From Camelus bactrianus (lineage: Eukaryota > Chordata > Mammalia > Artiodactyla > Camelidae), in assembly GCF_048773025.1 (NCBI RefSeq), contig NC_133554.1:59134769-59198768 (forward strand): 64,000 nt of DNA. The letters run 5' to 3'. The notes below the pieces were generated by a model. It searched no databases and had not been told where the DNA came from. It saw nothing but the letters and a program-made list of their open reading frames with translations. Below, one piece after another: positions 34,930 through 47,000 of the stretch. A program made the translations under genes and the position numbers. Within the stretch, counting starts at the first letter, position 1, and the number at the start of each line of letters is the position of its first letter.

Positions 34930-35335
34930 AGGATCACAGCATGTTGAACAATGGCTTGAAAAGGTATATCCAAGTCATAACCCCCGGAAGACTCAAATGT
35001 GAGAAAAGGGTCTTTACATGTATAATTACGGATCCTGAGATGAGATCACTCTGGGCCCCAAATCCAATGACAGGCATCCTCATAAGAAGAGAGATGACCA
35101 TGTGAAGACAGAGGCAAAGATTCAAGTCCTGCAAGCCACCAGCCAAAGACACCAAGCATCACCAGCAGCCACTGAAGCCAGAAGAGACAAGGAACGGATT
35201 CTCTCACGGAGCCCCCCACAGGAACCAAGCCTGCTGATACCTGCATTTCAGGCCAGCACTGTGACCCTAAGTTTATGCAGCTACAGCCACAGTTTGTGCT
35301 AATCCGTTACAGGGCCTAGGACACAAATGCATCGA
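34930..35335 (+). mobile_element. MaLR (MLT1-like) LTR fossil
   Basis: An old solo LTR-like stretch of the same family as at 8787-10008, in plus orientation, between CCDC137 and ARL16. It is diverged and broken and carries no genes. Confidence 0.5.
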
Positions 35336-35915
35336 TAACTGGGTGTTTTGCTGCAAGTGGCCTCGGCTGAGACAAAAGGACACAGTGGAATCCTGGGGAA
35401 CTGCGGCCCAAGGGCCTGGCCACGAGCTGGTCGGTACCTTCCACCACGGCTTCCCCACCATGGACTACCTGTGGGAACCCTGTGCCCTCCAGGCTCCTCT
35501 GGGTAATGAACATTTACTGTTTCCAGCTCAAAGCTTAGTTCTTGCTATAACACTTGATTCGTGTACCTCCTGTTGTCTGCAGGGATCCCACTGTCGGTGT
35601 ATCTGAAACCCAACAGGCTGGAACTTGTACGGCAGTAGACAGAGCAGATCCCCTAGGGAGAGGGGGACAGACCCCAGTAGAACCGCCCCAGGATAGCAGC
35701 AGGACACAAGCCACTGGGCAGGCCTGTCCTCCTCTCTGAGTGCAGGAGCCAGAGGACAGTCAGCAGGCTCTGTGACCTGCGTGCACTCAGCACATCTCCT
35801 GGGGCTCACACTGGGCCATCCTGCCCTTATGGAAGCAAGAGACCGCAGAAGCCAGGCAGTGCCGCCTCTGCCTTCTTGCCATAGAGCAGGCCAGCCATGC
35901 TCCTCCGCCCTGCAG

Positions 35916-37742
35916 TCAACCGTTAGCTCTGTGGGTGTCCTGGAGCCAACGCAGCACTTCCGACAAGCCAGTGCCATTCCGGGCGCTGATTTCCACCGTG
36001 GTGATACTCTGCTTGGCACAAGCAACGAGGTCTGGGAGCCTGATCAACGACTTCATCTCCTCCGTGGTCATGTAACAGGGCAGGTCACTGGAGTGAGAGA
36101 AGTGCCCGGTCAGGGTGGGCTGCCAGGAGCCCACCCCAACCCCCCACAAGCCACCCTCCCAGCTGCCCCACGGGAGCTCCGCCCTGGGGCACCCTGCACC
36201 CCTCTTGGCTCATGGACATGCACATTTTATTGAACAGTATCAGAACTGATGCTTCTGCAAGCTCTTCTGCTGAAAGGAGACCCAGGAGCTGCACGCAGGA
36301 GGCAGACAGCTGTGTGGGGTTGGAGGCGTCCATCATGAACTGGGAAAGAGGAAGTGGAGATTAGGCTCCTGCAGCAGGCTCTCCTCTCCTGGAATCACAG
36401 GCCTGGCTGGGGACAGGCAGGAGCAGAGGGGAGCGACCCCTGCAGGAGGATGGCGTTGCTTGTTTGTTTGCACCTCCACGGAAGTCTCTCTACTCGTGGG
36501 GCCGTTACTTCTCCAAGGAAGGTTACTTCTCCTGGAATCTAGGGCACAGGTCTTGCCAGAATGGGACGAACCAGGGGAATATACAATTCAAACATAAAAT
36601 GAAAAAACACAATCAGCGCAGCAAGGCAGTGAGTGGACATCACAGGTACCTACAGAGAATAAACACTGCCCTCAACAAGCCGTCCTGGAGCTTTTATGTT
36701 GGCTTGGGAGCAGGATCAGGCTGCAGCCCCAGAAGGAAGCAGCTCTAGCCTGGGCCCTGTTTCCTTGACTAGCACAGTCACCCAGGAACCCAAACTCTAC
36801 CCCAAAAATAGAGAAATTGGGGATTAAATACTGGAATGGGGACATACTTCCCCAAAGGAAGTTCAAAAGAGAACGACTTACTAGAAGAGAACGACAGTTT
36901 CCATAGTAACTGGGCCAGATGGGGCCCATGCAACCCCCCAGCTCCCGGATGGTGATTTTGCTCTGGGCCACGATGTCCGTAAGGTTGGTGCCCACCTGTG
37001 GAAGAAACCAGGCTGCAGAGAGACCAACACAAGCGCTTTCCCGGGGAACTCCTGGATAGCAACGTGCCCAGCCTTTACACTGCGAGTTACCCTCATCTCG
37101 AGTTCGCAGGCCCTAGGGCAGAACCCGTGACAGAGGAGACCTAAAGATGCTCCCAGAAGTCCAGGACCCCACGACCGGGATTCGCCCTCTGCGGCCAGCA
37201 GCAAAAGCAGTCTGAACGGTGGTGAAAGGCGGGCGGCTCCGGATCCCCCGCGACTCTGTCCCGTCGGAGCCAAACTCCCTGCGGTGACATCCACCACCTC
37301 CCAAGGGCTGTGCTGAACACACCGACCGCCGGACTCCAGCTTCCACTTAAAAGAACCCAAAGCGCTTTCCTAACCGCATAGGGGGACTCACTTCTCCCAA
37401 AGCTGCAGAAGGGCGGGCACCTACCGTGGGCCGCGTCGGGGGAGGATCGCCCAGGTCGCCCTTCCCATCCCGGGAGCTCAGCTGTGCGAGGCGGTCAAGG
37501 ACTCCGAGGCGGGCAGAGGAGGGAGCGCTGGCCCGACCCTGCCCCGGGCGTCCCCCGCCCCAGGTGGACCGTGGCCCCGACGCTTCCAGCCCCGGGCGGC
37601 CCCTGCCCCGCTCACCACCAGCGCCCCCGTACCCCCGGAGTCCCCCAGCCCCTATCCCGCCAGCCTGGCGCGGAAGGATAGTCTGCAGGCGTTTCACCAA
37701 CAGCGTCTTGCCGACACCCGTGGCCCCGAGCAGGAGACACAT
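35916..37742 (-). CDS. ARL16: ARL16, ARF-like GTPase 16, complete
   Basis: An atypical ARF-family GTPase, reported to bind RIG-I and to act in ciliary trafficking. Five minus-strand exons, 37682-37742, 37425-37483, 36882-36995, 36224-36339 and 35916-36087, give 173 aa from MCLLLGATGVGKTLLVKRLQ, matching the shorter human form. I see no in-frame upstream ATG matching the longer human N terminus. The P-loop is GATGVGKT (6-13). The G3 position reads RELGG and lacks the usual WDxGGQ. The G4 motif NKID is built across the exon 4/5 junction (AAC AAA AT|T GAC). The N-terminal myristoylation glycine of classical ARFs is absent. Intron 1 is best read as a CT-AC minor intron; the other three are GT-AG. 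The gene is divergent with HGS and convergent with CCDC137. Confidence 0.94.
37484..37681 (-). other. ARL16 intron 1, apparent U12-type intron with CT-AC ends
   Basis: The upstream exon ends CTGCAGA and the intron opens CTATCCTT, equal to the U12 donor RTATCCTT except at the first base. It ends TCCTTGACCGCCTCGCAC, in which TCCTTGAC (37494-37501 on the minus strand) is the U12 branch-site consensus and the branch A is 11 nt from the 3' end. Removing 37484-37681 gives RLQ-K-LSSRDGKGDL, the same length as human RLQEVSSRDGKGDL. The GT sites inside the region (GTACGG, GTGAGC) do not restore frame with the nearby AG. The intron is 198 nt, a multiple of three, and has no stop in frame. Confidence 0.75.
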
Positions 37743-38023
37743 CACCGCTCCCGGCTTCACCCGACACCCGTATCTAGGCGGCGCGACGACGCAAGGCCCG
37801 CCCTCAGCCCCGCTCTCATTGGATAGGTCTCACCTCCTGCCTTCTCATTGGTTCATGGCTCTTATCAACTCAGCAGGCGCGGCCCAACTGGCGCCCAGCA
37901 GCACACGGACCCGCCCGGAGACGTACGCGGGCGCGCGCCCGAGGGGGAGGCGGAAGCGGAAGTCGGGGGCGCGCCGGCTCGCAGCAGGGACCGCCGCGGC
38001 GTCGGATCGGGGTCCGGGTCGCC
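37743..38023. promoter_or_regulatory. Bidirectional ARL16/HGS promoter
   Basis: 281 bp separate the divergent start codons in a CpG island spanning about 37400-38220. Two inverted CCAAT boxes (ATTGG at 37818-37822 and 37847-37851) are 29 bp apart, close to the spacing of paired NF-Y sites. A double ETS-like run CGGAAGCGGAAGTCG lies at 37951-37965, nearer HGS. There is no TATA box. Confidence 0.7.
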
Positions 38024-41000
38024 ATGGGGCGCGGCAGCGGCACCTTCGAGCGTCTCCTAGGTAACGCGGCCCCCGCGACCCCCGTGGGAAAGCCTCCCGG
38101 CCCCCGCGCCCCGGGGCGGCCGCCGCGCGCCCCGGGCCCTGGGCGGGCGCGCCGGCGACGCAGGGCACGGCGGTCCGGGGCGCGGGCCTGGCGCCGGCCC
38201 GAGGGCGTGAGGGTCGCGCAGGAGACCGACCAGGAGCCCCGGGGGAACGACCGGCAGCGTCCGACCGAGCGGGCCTCACGTCCTGAGTCACGGAACCGGG
38301 TGACTCAGGCAAACAGTGAAACCTCAATAGGCCCTCTCGCTCTAGGAAAGCCTAGGTTGCGTGGGATCTGGGAGTTCTGACCCAGACATGGGGTCCCGAA
38401 GGGTGGAGCCAGCAGTGTCCTTTCTGGGGCCTGCCAGGCCTTTTGGGGCGCTGCTTCCCTGGGGAGCCAGACTAGCGCCGTGGGTCCCTGTTTGGCTCCA
38501 GGAAGCGTCTGGGGCTTAGGAAGGCGTTCCCTGCGTTGGGGTGGGTAGCTGATCCTTCTGAGGCTCTGAGAGGTCGCAGGTTTTAGGAAGGAAAAGGAAT
38601 GTTCATGGGCAAATCCCCCACCCTCGATGAAACTGTGTGTGCTCTGTGTTTGGGACAGGCGCTGTGGGTGCTTCCCTGGTCTGCCTGAGCCCACCCTCCT
38701 TTTTCCTTGAATGTGGTTTTGGAGGAGACCTCAGTGGAACATGCAGGCTGAGGAACTCAGCTTATGGGGTGGTTCAGCCCTTTGGTGGTCCACCCAGAAG
38801 TTACTGCCAGATCAATACCGATCATTTGTAGGACTCGAGGGGAGGTGGTGCTGGCTGGGCTGGAGCAGCAGCGCCTCACAGCACATCTGTCTGACACAGA
38901 GGAGAGGGGTTGGCTGGAGAACTCTCCTTGGCAGGTCCATCCTGTCTTCACCCCACAAAACATTTGAAGCAGAGGGCTGGGGTCCACACTGCATCTCTCT
39001 CCAGCCATGCCCCAGCTGTGGGCTAGTTAGGTAGGCTAAACCTCGGAAAAACCAGGGGCTCTGAGGGATAGGGCAGCAGAGCTCTTTTTGCGAAGAGGCA
39101 TCTGAGTACAGTGTTGAACCTGGACTCTGTCCGCAGCGAGCTGTGTGACTTCAGGCAGCATCTTCCCCTCTCTGTGTCATTTTGTCTGTAAGAAAGTAGA
39201 AATAGCGACTGATTCGTAAGGTTCTGTAAGGGTTAAATGAGTTCACATAAAGTGTTCGAAACAGCATTTGGTTTGTGACAAGTATGTGGTAGGCATTTTC
39301 TGTTCTTGTTTTCCAAGTTATCTGTTTCCATTTTGGGGAGGATCGCACCCTTGTGGTTATTGCCATGAGACAGGAAGATTTTTAAGTGGTTTTCCATTTG
39401 ATCTAAATGTCTAACATGGGAAGGAGGCAGTCCCTCCTGCCTGTCACTGAGCTGGGGGGCCACCTAGGGAGTCACAGAGCAGGATGAGCCCCCATAACAA
39501 GTGCGTTTTTGCCTTAGACAAAGCGACCAGCCAGCTTCTTCTGGAGACTGACTGGGAGTCCATCCTCCAGATCTGCGATCTGATCCGCCAGGGGGACACA
39601 CAGTGAGTGCCCGCTCACCTCCCGAGGGCTGGACGACTGTGTGGTCTGCACGCTGGGGTCTTCGAGATCTTGGGGTTATTAAAGGACTTCTGTGCAGCTT
39701 GGAAGCGTGTGGTCACCTGCACGACTGCCTGAGGTCTCAAGGACCGGATGGCGGCTGGGCTTTTTCTGAGTCTCAGAGACTGTGTTCTCTCTCCCTTTCT
39801 GTTTCTGCTTTTGCTGTGGCTCTTTCCTGTCAGAGCCAAATATGCCGTGAGTTCCATCAAGAAGAAAGTCAACGACAAGAACCCCCACGTGGCCCTGTAC
39901 GCCCTGGAGGTAACCAGACTCCTTTCGTCAACCATGGGGATGTCAGGGCTGGGTGGACTGCCAGCAGTGGAGGCACCGGGGGGTGAGGGCAGCCCCGGTG
40001 GAGCGCCGGGATGAGGGCGAGGCTGCTGCACGCAGGCCCCGAGGCTGACTCCATTGTCTGTCGTTGGTTATAAAATGTGGAGTTAGAAGGGCCGCAAGTA
40101 CCCTGGCTGGGCCTTCCCCGGAGGCTGCCTGTGGGCTTTCCCGTCCGGCTGGGTGGCCTGAAGGCCCTGTCGAGGCCCACCTTCTCGCTGGGTTCTGCAG
40201 GTCATGGAGTCTGTGGTGAAGAACTGTGGCCAGACGGTCCACGACGAGGTGGCCAACAAGCAGACCATGGAGGAGCTGAAGGAGCTGCTGAAGGTGAGCA
40301 CCCTGCAGGGACCGGAGAGGCCTGACCTGGGGTGTGCCAACCCGCACATGGGCTTCTCGGGGGTTGCGTGGCAGGCACAGTGCCAGGCACAGTGGAAGAG
40401 GAATGTCCATGGCACCTGCCTGATGAGGTCAAGCCTTACGGGAAGCCAGCTGGGGCTCTTCCAAGGGGTGCAGAGGAGACCCCACTCCTCCTGCGAGGTT
40501 AGGAAGGTTTCTTGGAGGCAGGAGCTGAGTTTTGAAGGGCAGAGGACGCTCACTGAGCAGCAGAGAAGGTGGGGAAGTAGTCTTGGCATGTGGCCGCGGA
40601 CAGGAGATGCCAGTGGAGGCCTTGGGGGCTCCAAAGGGTTTGGGAAGGCCCCTGAGCAGGAAGGCACACAAGTCCAGTGTGCTTGTGGCGGAAGAGTTGG
40701 GGGTGCAGCAGAGCAGGGACGCTGGGGCAGTGGGTTTCACACCTGCCCAGGCCAAGGAGAGAAAGTCCTCCAGGGCCCCAAGGGCTCACCCAGGGGGGTC
40801 AAGTTCGCTGCCTGCCTGCAGGGATTATGACGTGGGTGCTGACACTGGGAGGTTGTGTGATGCAGAGTTGGGCAGTGCAGCCATCCTTGGAAGTGAAGGG
40901 CTCCCCATGGACATGAGGCTGCCAGGGTGGGCAACTGTCTCTGCTGCCATCGGGTGCCCTCGGGTCTCGTGGCCAGGAGTCTGTCTGGGGCTGAGCTGAC

Positions 41001-44000
41001 AGTGGGGCTTCTCCGAGGCCCTGACTGGTGACCTTGGTGGAGGAATTGGGACCTGCCCTCCCCATTGGGCACAGTTGTGCCCTGTTCGTGCTGCGTGTGG
41101 CTGCGGCCCTTGGAGAAGCAGAGCTGCCGCAGGAAGGGGGTCCACTGACCTGACACGGATTACAGGGAAGAGGGGCAAGCCGGGTGCGTGAGCTGCAGTC
41201 GGTGTCTCCACAAAGCAGCTTTCTCAGTCCGCCATCCTGAGCGCCGAGTGTGGACGGCGTCCCCAAGAGAGGCTTAGAAATGTGATTAGCTGCGCTTTAA
41301 CCTGCTGAGGTGATGGCTTTGTATGTGGGGAACTTTTTGGAGCTGCCGCCCCCACCACGTGCCTGGGGTGGCTGTGCCTGGAGGGCAGGGCTGGCCAGCT
41401 GGGCGTTTGCTCCCTCAGCCTGGCTGGCTCTGCCTGTTCGAGGTGGCCATTAGTGGCACCAGAGTGGGTTTTAGGCTGAAGGGCTCCCGAGGTGGTTGGA
41501 TGGAGTCCTGGGCGGGGTTGAGAGAGCAGGTAGTTCTAGTACAGCAGGAATTAGGTTGGAAAGCCGTCTCTTCCGGGACCCCTGGCTTCTGCCAGCAGTT
41601 AGAGACAAGTTCAGGCCCTGCGCGGACAGACAGGTACAGTGGATCTGTCCTTAGAGACAGGGTGCCCTGGAGAAGGCCTGTGTCTAGGGAGGATGGTCAG
41701 TCCATGGCCCCAGTGCTCACCTCTGCCAGCCCCGTATGTCAGAGTAGTGGGGTCTTCCAGCCGCCTCCCCGTACTGAGATGTCTCTGGTACCTGCATCCT
41801 CCAAGGCCCCCCTTCCCCCCCTTCTCTCTCCTCTCTCTGCAGAGGCAGGTAGAAGTAAATGTCCGAAACAAGATCCTGTACTTGATCCAGGCCTGGGCAC
41901 ACGCCTTCCGGAATGAACCCAAGTACAAGGTGGTCCAGGACACGTACCAAATCATGAAGGTGGAAGGTGAGCGGGGAGGCTGGGCAGGAGGGTCCAGTCC
42001 CAGGCTCAGGATGCACCCTGCACCAGGCGGGCCCAAGGGAGGCTGTGTCCACCCCACCCAGGCTGGGGGCTGCTCCTCTCCGTGGGAGCAGCGGTGGCCT
42101 CAGTGCAGCTCTGGGCACCTGAGCCCCTGCTTTCTGGGCCTCATGCCCCATCAGGGCAGGGGTCGGGCAGTGCAGTGGTGAGTTGACGGAGGAGCTGGGT
42201 TCCGAGAGGGGGACCTGGCTCCCCAGAGGAGGATGGGGGTGGCTAGGACGCATGGTCGGGGGAGGTCTGGAGAGCAGGTGGCAAGAGTACCAGACCTGAG
42301 TGTGAGGACGAACCAGCAGGAGGAGGCCGCGGCCTGCGTCCCACTGGGGCCTCAGGTTCGGCCAGTGTGGAGCTGACTGGCTGTTGAGGGCACAGCAGGC
42401 GCCAGCCCGGAGGGGAGGCGTTGGGGAGGCAGATACCGAGAGCCAGGACACAGCTCCTGAAAGCCTCAGGGCAGGTGGGCGAGGACCGGAGAGGCTGAGA
42501 GCCTCGCGTGCAGGGTGGCCCTTGGCCATGACAGTGGCCTCCTCTCTCCAGGACACGTCTTCCCCGAGTTCAAGGAGAGTGACGCCATGTTTGCGGCAGA
42601 GAGAGTGAGTCCGCAGGGCACTGGGGTCCAGGGACTGGGTGGCTCTGAGGAAGCAGAAGGGGCCCTGGGACCCGGGCTTTTTGGGAGCAGGGGAGCTGCT
42701 GCTGGTCTTGAGAAGGAGAACGCTGACCTTGCCGAGTGGAACGTTCGTCTCTGCAGGCGGAGACGGGAACCCGGTTCACGGTGCCCTAGGGCTGCAGCTC
42801 GCGGGCTCACAAAGTTAAAACATAGTGACACGTCTCCAGAGCTGGGGGAAGTCTAGCTGTCGTGTCTTTAGAAAGGAAATGTCTTTGGAGGGGGCGCCTT
42901 TCTCGAGTTCTTCCTTTGTCTGCAGTGACTTGGCTCCAGTCCCCTGCCCACACCAGGGTCTTCTCCCACCTGTGGGAAGTGGGAATCTTGGCAGGGAGGG
43001 CCGGGGCTGGGTGACCCTGACTCTGCCCGTCCCCAGGCCCCAGACTGGGTGGATGCTGAGGAATGCCACCGCTGCCGGGTACAGTTTGGGGTCGTGACCC
43101 GCAAGGTGAGTGCGCCTGCCCCGGGGGAGGGTCCCCAGGCCACCCATTGCTGTCATGAGGCCACTGCACCCACGCATGGTCCTTCTCCTCTTGGGGACCT
43201 GGTAGGGGGGAGCACATTGAGCCCCCAGCTGTGTGGTGAGCATAGTCACCTTGGGGTCCTGTGTCTGATGGTCGGTGCCCTTGGGTAAAGTTTGGGCCAG
43301 GCTACACGCCCCCGGAAACACTCTGGGTCTGCGTTCCCTCAACCAACAGCCCGTTAGCCGAGTCTTCTCGGCTGACTCAGCCTGTCCGGCTTGGACGCTC
43401 GGGCCACCGTCTCTTCCCACCCAAGTCCAGGCTGGCCGTGGCGAGGGCTGGGCCCGGGCGTCTGAGCAGACTCACCACACCCACCGCCCACCAAAACTCT
43501 TGTTTGTCAGGGCAGTTCACGTTTTTTGTAAACTTTCTTCTTTTCAATATATACTTACTTCCCCCAAATGGAGGCTGTAGTCGGGGGCTTGGAAGTGTGC
43601 CCTACTCCCCCAGGGCCTCTGGCCTCCCAGGCCCTTCTGCCCACCCCGGCCTGGGAGGCCCAGCCTACGGTGTCTGCAGTGGGTGGTGCTGGGCAGAGTG
43701 GGCACGAAGGGGGACGGACCGGCCGCCCTGACCTGCCCTGTGTTGCAGCACCACTGCCGGGCGTGTGGCCAGATCTTCTGTGGCAAGTGCTCCTCCAAGT
43801 ACTCAACCATCCCCAAGTTTGGCATCGAGAAGGAAGTGCGGGTGTGCGAGCCCTGCTATGAGCAGCTCAACAAGTGAGTCCCCCATGGGCTCTGGAGCCG
43901 GGCCGGCCTTCTGTCTCCACTGTCTGGGGGGCCCACCCGGGCCCTGCTCCCACGGCCCTGCCAGACTCGGGGCAGAGCCAGACGGGCGCCCGGGGTCTGA

Positions 44001-47000
44001 AACCAGCCGGCCAGGTGCTTGAGTTTGTCTTTCTAAGTTTCTGGTTTGGAAATAAAACTTAAAGAAGAGGTGGCGGGAGTGGTTAGAAGACCCCACGTGG
44101 ACGCCCCCTCCCCCCAGTCCCCTGGTGGCCCCGTTGACTTATGTACCTGCCCCGCTTGCTTGTGTCCCTGTGCACGCGCCTTGTGTCCTGAACCGGTTGA
44201 GGGTGGGCAGCAGGCCCCGGACCCCCACCCCTCGACCTCCCACGTGGCCTCCCAAGGGGCATGTTCTCCTCACAGTCGTGGAGTTGGGGCGTCTGGCGTC
44301 AGTAGGTGCCGACACCTACTGTTCGGGCTTCCCGAGTCCCAGGAGTGTTCCCTGGCAGTTCTGTTCTGTCAGGACTGGTCACCTCAGCTGCCTAACCCGG
44401 CTGTGCCTCAGCCCCCTCATCTTCCATGACAGGACATTGCCCGGGTTCAGGCTGTCGTAGTGTCTCTGGGTGTGGGTCCGAGGTTTCCTCGTGATTAGGG
44501 TCGGGCTCTGTGCGGTTGGTCTGGAGGCCCCGCTGTCTGCCTGTCCCAGCGCCCGGTGTGGGTCCTGACCCCCAGAGAGGTGGTGTCCGCGGGCCGTTCT
44601 ACGGGGAGGCCTTTCCGTGGGCCGTGGCCTGGCCAGGTGGGTGTCAGAGCCTCGCTTCCAGGAGAGAGGCTGCAGCACAGGCTGGTGACCCGCCCGGAGC
44701 CCTACAGCCTGGAGGTGGACAGCTGCTTTGAGGGTCCAGCTACTCTCCGGAGTGGCCGGTGGAACCTCTGTCATCCTTCTGTGGGGACATGGGAGGGAAG
44801 CCGAGGCAGTGTCCTCGAGAACTTGGGGGCCCGGCGTCTGGTGCCTGGTTACCCACGGTGTCCTGTCTCCTCCAGGAAAGCGGAGGGAAAGGCTGCCTCA
44901 TCAACGGAGCTGCCCCCGGAGTACCTGACCAGTCCCCTGTCCCAGCAGTCCCAGGTACCTCCCGGGCCCCAGGCTGCGCCTCGCTCCTGGGCCCCGGGCA
45001 CCCCGCCCACCTGCCCTGCCTTCCCAGCTGCCCCCCAAGAGGGATGAGACGGCCCTGCAGGAGGAGGAGGAGCTGCAGCTGGCACTGGCCCTATCGCAGT
45101 CAGAGGCCGAGGAGAAGGAGAGGATGGTGAGCTGGGGATGGGGGCAGAGGCAGGTGGAGGGCAGTGGGGGTGGCCGAGAGGAGCACCTGGCGACACCCTC
45201 TTCCTGGTTCTCCTGCAGAGACAGAAGTCGGCCTACACTGCGTACCCTAAGGCGGAGCCCGCGCCCGTGGCCTCGTCAGCGCCCCCTGCCAGCAGCCTGT
45301 ACTCTTCACCCGTGGTGAGCCGCCCCAGCCTCGCCTTAGACGCCTTCCCGTGGTGGGTGGGAGGGTGTGGGGGGCAGGCGCTGGGGCAAGGACACAGCGT
45401 CTCGCCGGCAGTGGTCATGGTGCAGCTTGGCTCTCACAGGCCTCTGCTCCCTGGCTGGGGCCCCTGTCGGGCAGAGGACGATGCAAAGGTAGGAGAAGGT
45501 GGGGAGCCTGGGGTCACAAGGGCCCTGCCTTTTTCTAGCCTCCCTTGCAGCCCTCACAGGCCTGCTTTCTGGGGGTTGGCCCAACCTCTCTCTGGCCCCA
45601 GTCCCGTCTGTAGAAAGTGGGTGGGTAGCAGGTGGGACAGAAGGTTCAGAAAGTTATTTGCAAGTTGTGCAGGGCTCCAGGGGTGGGGCCGAGAGTGGCC
45701 CTGCCCCTGCCCCTTGGGTGTTGGAGGGTTCTTGGGAGGGCTGGCGCGGCACCACCCTGCACCTTGTGTACAGCCCCTTGGGGACTGGACTGGCTCTGGC
45801 CAGCCTCTGGGGTCCACTGTCAGCACTGCGCCATCCAGGCTTCCTGAGCGACGGCCAGGGTTGCTGCTTCTCTGGCCCACGGCCCCTCACACCCCCCACG
45901 TCTCCCCAGAACTCGTCGGCGCCTCTGGCTGAGGACATCGACCCCGAGGTGAGGACGCCCTGCAGGTGGCAATTTCCCCTCACTGCCTCCTGGCCCTCGA
46001 GAGTGACCCCCTTTTGCCCGTGCAGCTCGCCCGGTACCTCAACCGCAACTACTGGGAGAAGAAGCAGGAGGAGGCTCGGAGGAGCCCCACGCCATCCGCG
46101 CCAGTGCCCCTGACAGAGCCCACTGTCCAGCCCACCGAGGGCCTCTCAGGCCCTGCGAGCGTGGAGGTGAGGGGCTGCTCTCGGGCTGCTGCCCGCAGTC
46201 CTTGGGACGGCGGCACAGGGACAGGCCGAAGGTGGAACCCCACTCACCCTCCGGTCTCTTCCAGACTCCCCTCCCGGAGATGGACCCTCAGCCTGTAACT
46301 CCCGCCGGTGGCTCCTTCAGTGAGGTAAGCTGCGGCTCCCTCCTTGGGTTAGGGGAAATCTGGGTGTCTGGGAGCACAGAGTGTCAGGAGGGCCGAGTGG
46401 TGCCTGCAGTGGCCTCCTGGAGCTGGGCTTCTCCGGCTCAGAACCCTCCATCAGCTCTGTCTGGGCTGGCTGTGGGCCAGAGCTCGGACACTCGTAGCCT
46501 ACCCTGAACGATCAGAATACTCTAGGGCAGCCCAGAACCACCGGGACAAGTCTGGGGCCTTCCTGGGGCTGTGCATTTTGTTGCCCATTGGAATAAGAGA
46601 CCAGGGCCGGGCAGCTTCGTCTCAGCCACGCTGTGCTATGGTCCTGTTTCCTCACTTGTGAGCCGTGTGCTGAGGGTGCCTCTCAGAGCTGCCAGGAGCA
46701 CCCGGTCAGGTGGGCAGCAGGCTCGGAGCTCAGTGCCTGGTAGATCCGGACGGAGGGTCCCTGCTCGGGCCTGGGGACGCGGGAGGTGCTCACCAGACCG
46801 CACTGTGCCCCCGCAGTACCAGAACGGGGAGTCGGAGGAGAGCCACGCACAGTTCCTGAAGGCCCTGCAGAACGCTGTTACCACCTTTGTCAACCGCATG
46901 AAGAGCAACCACGTGCGAGGCCGCAGCATCACCAACGATTCGGCCGTGCTGTCGCTCTTCCAGTCCATCAATGGCATGCACCCCCAGCTGCTCGAGCTGC

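Noticed and set aside
37484-37681. Ordinary GTGAGC or GTACGG donors for ARL16 intron 1
   Set aside because: Either donor joined to the AG at 37482-37483 shifts the frame and destroys the conserved SSRDGKGDL segment.
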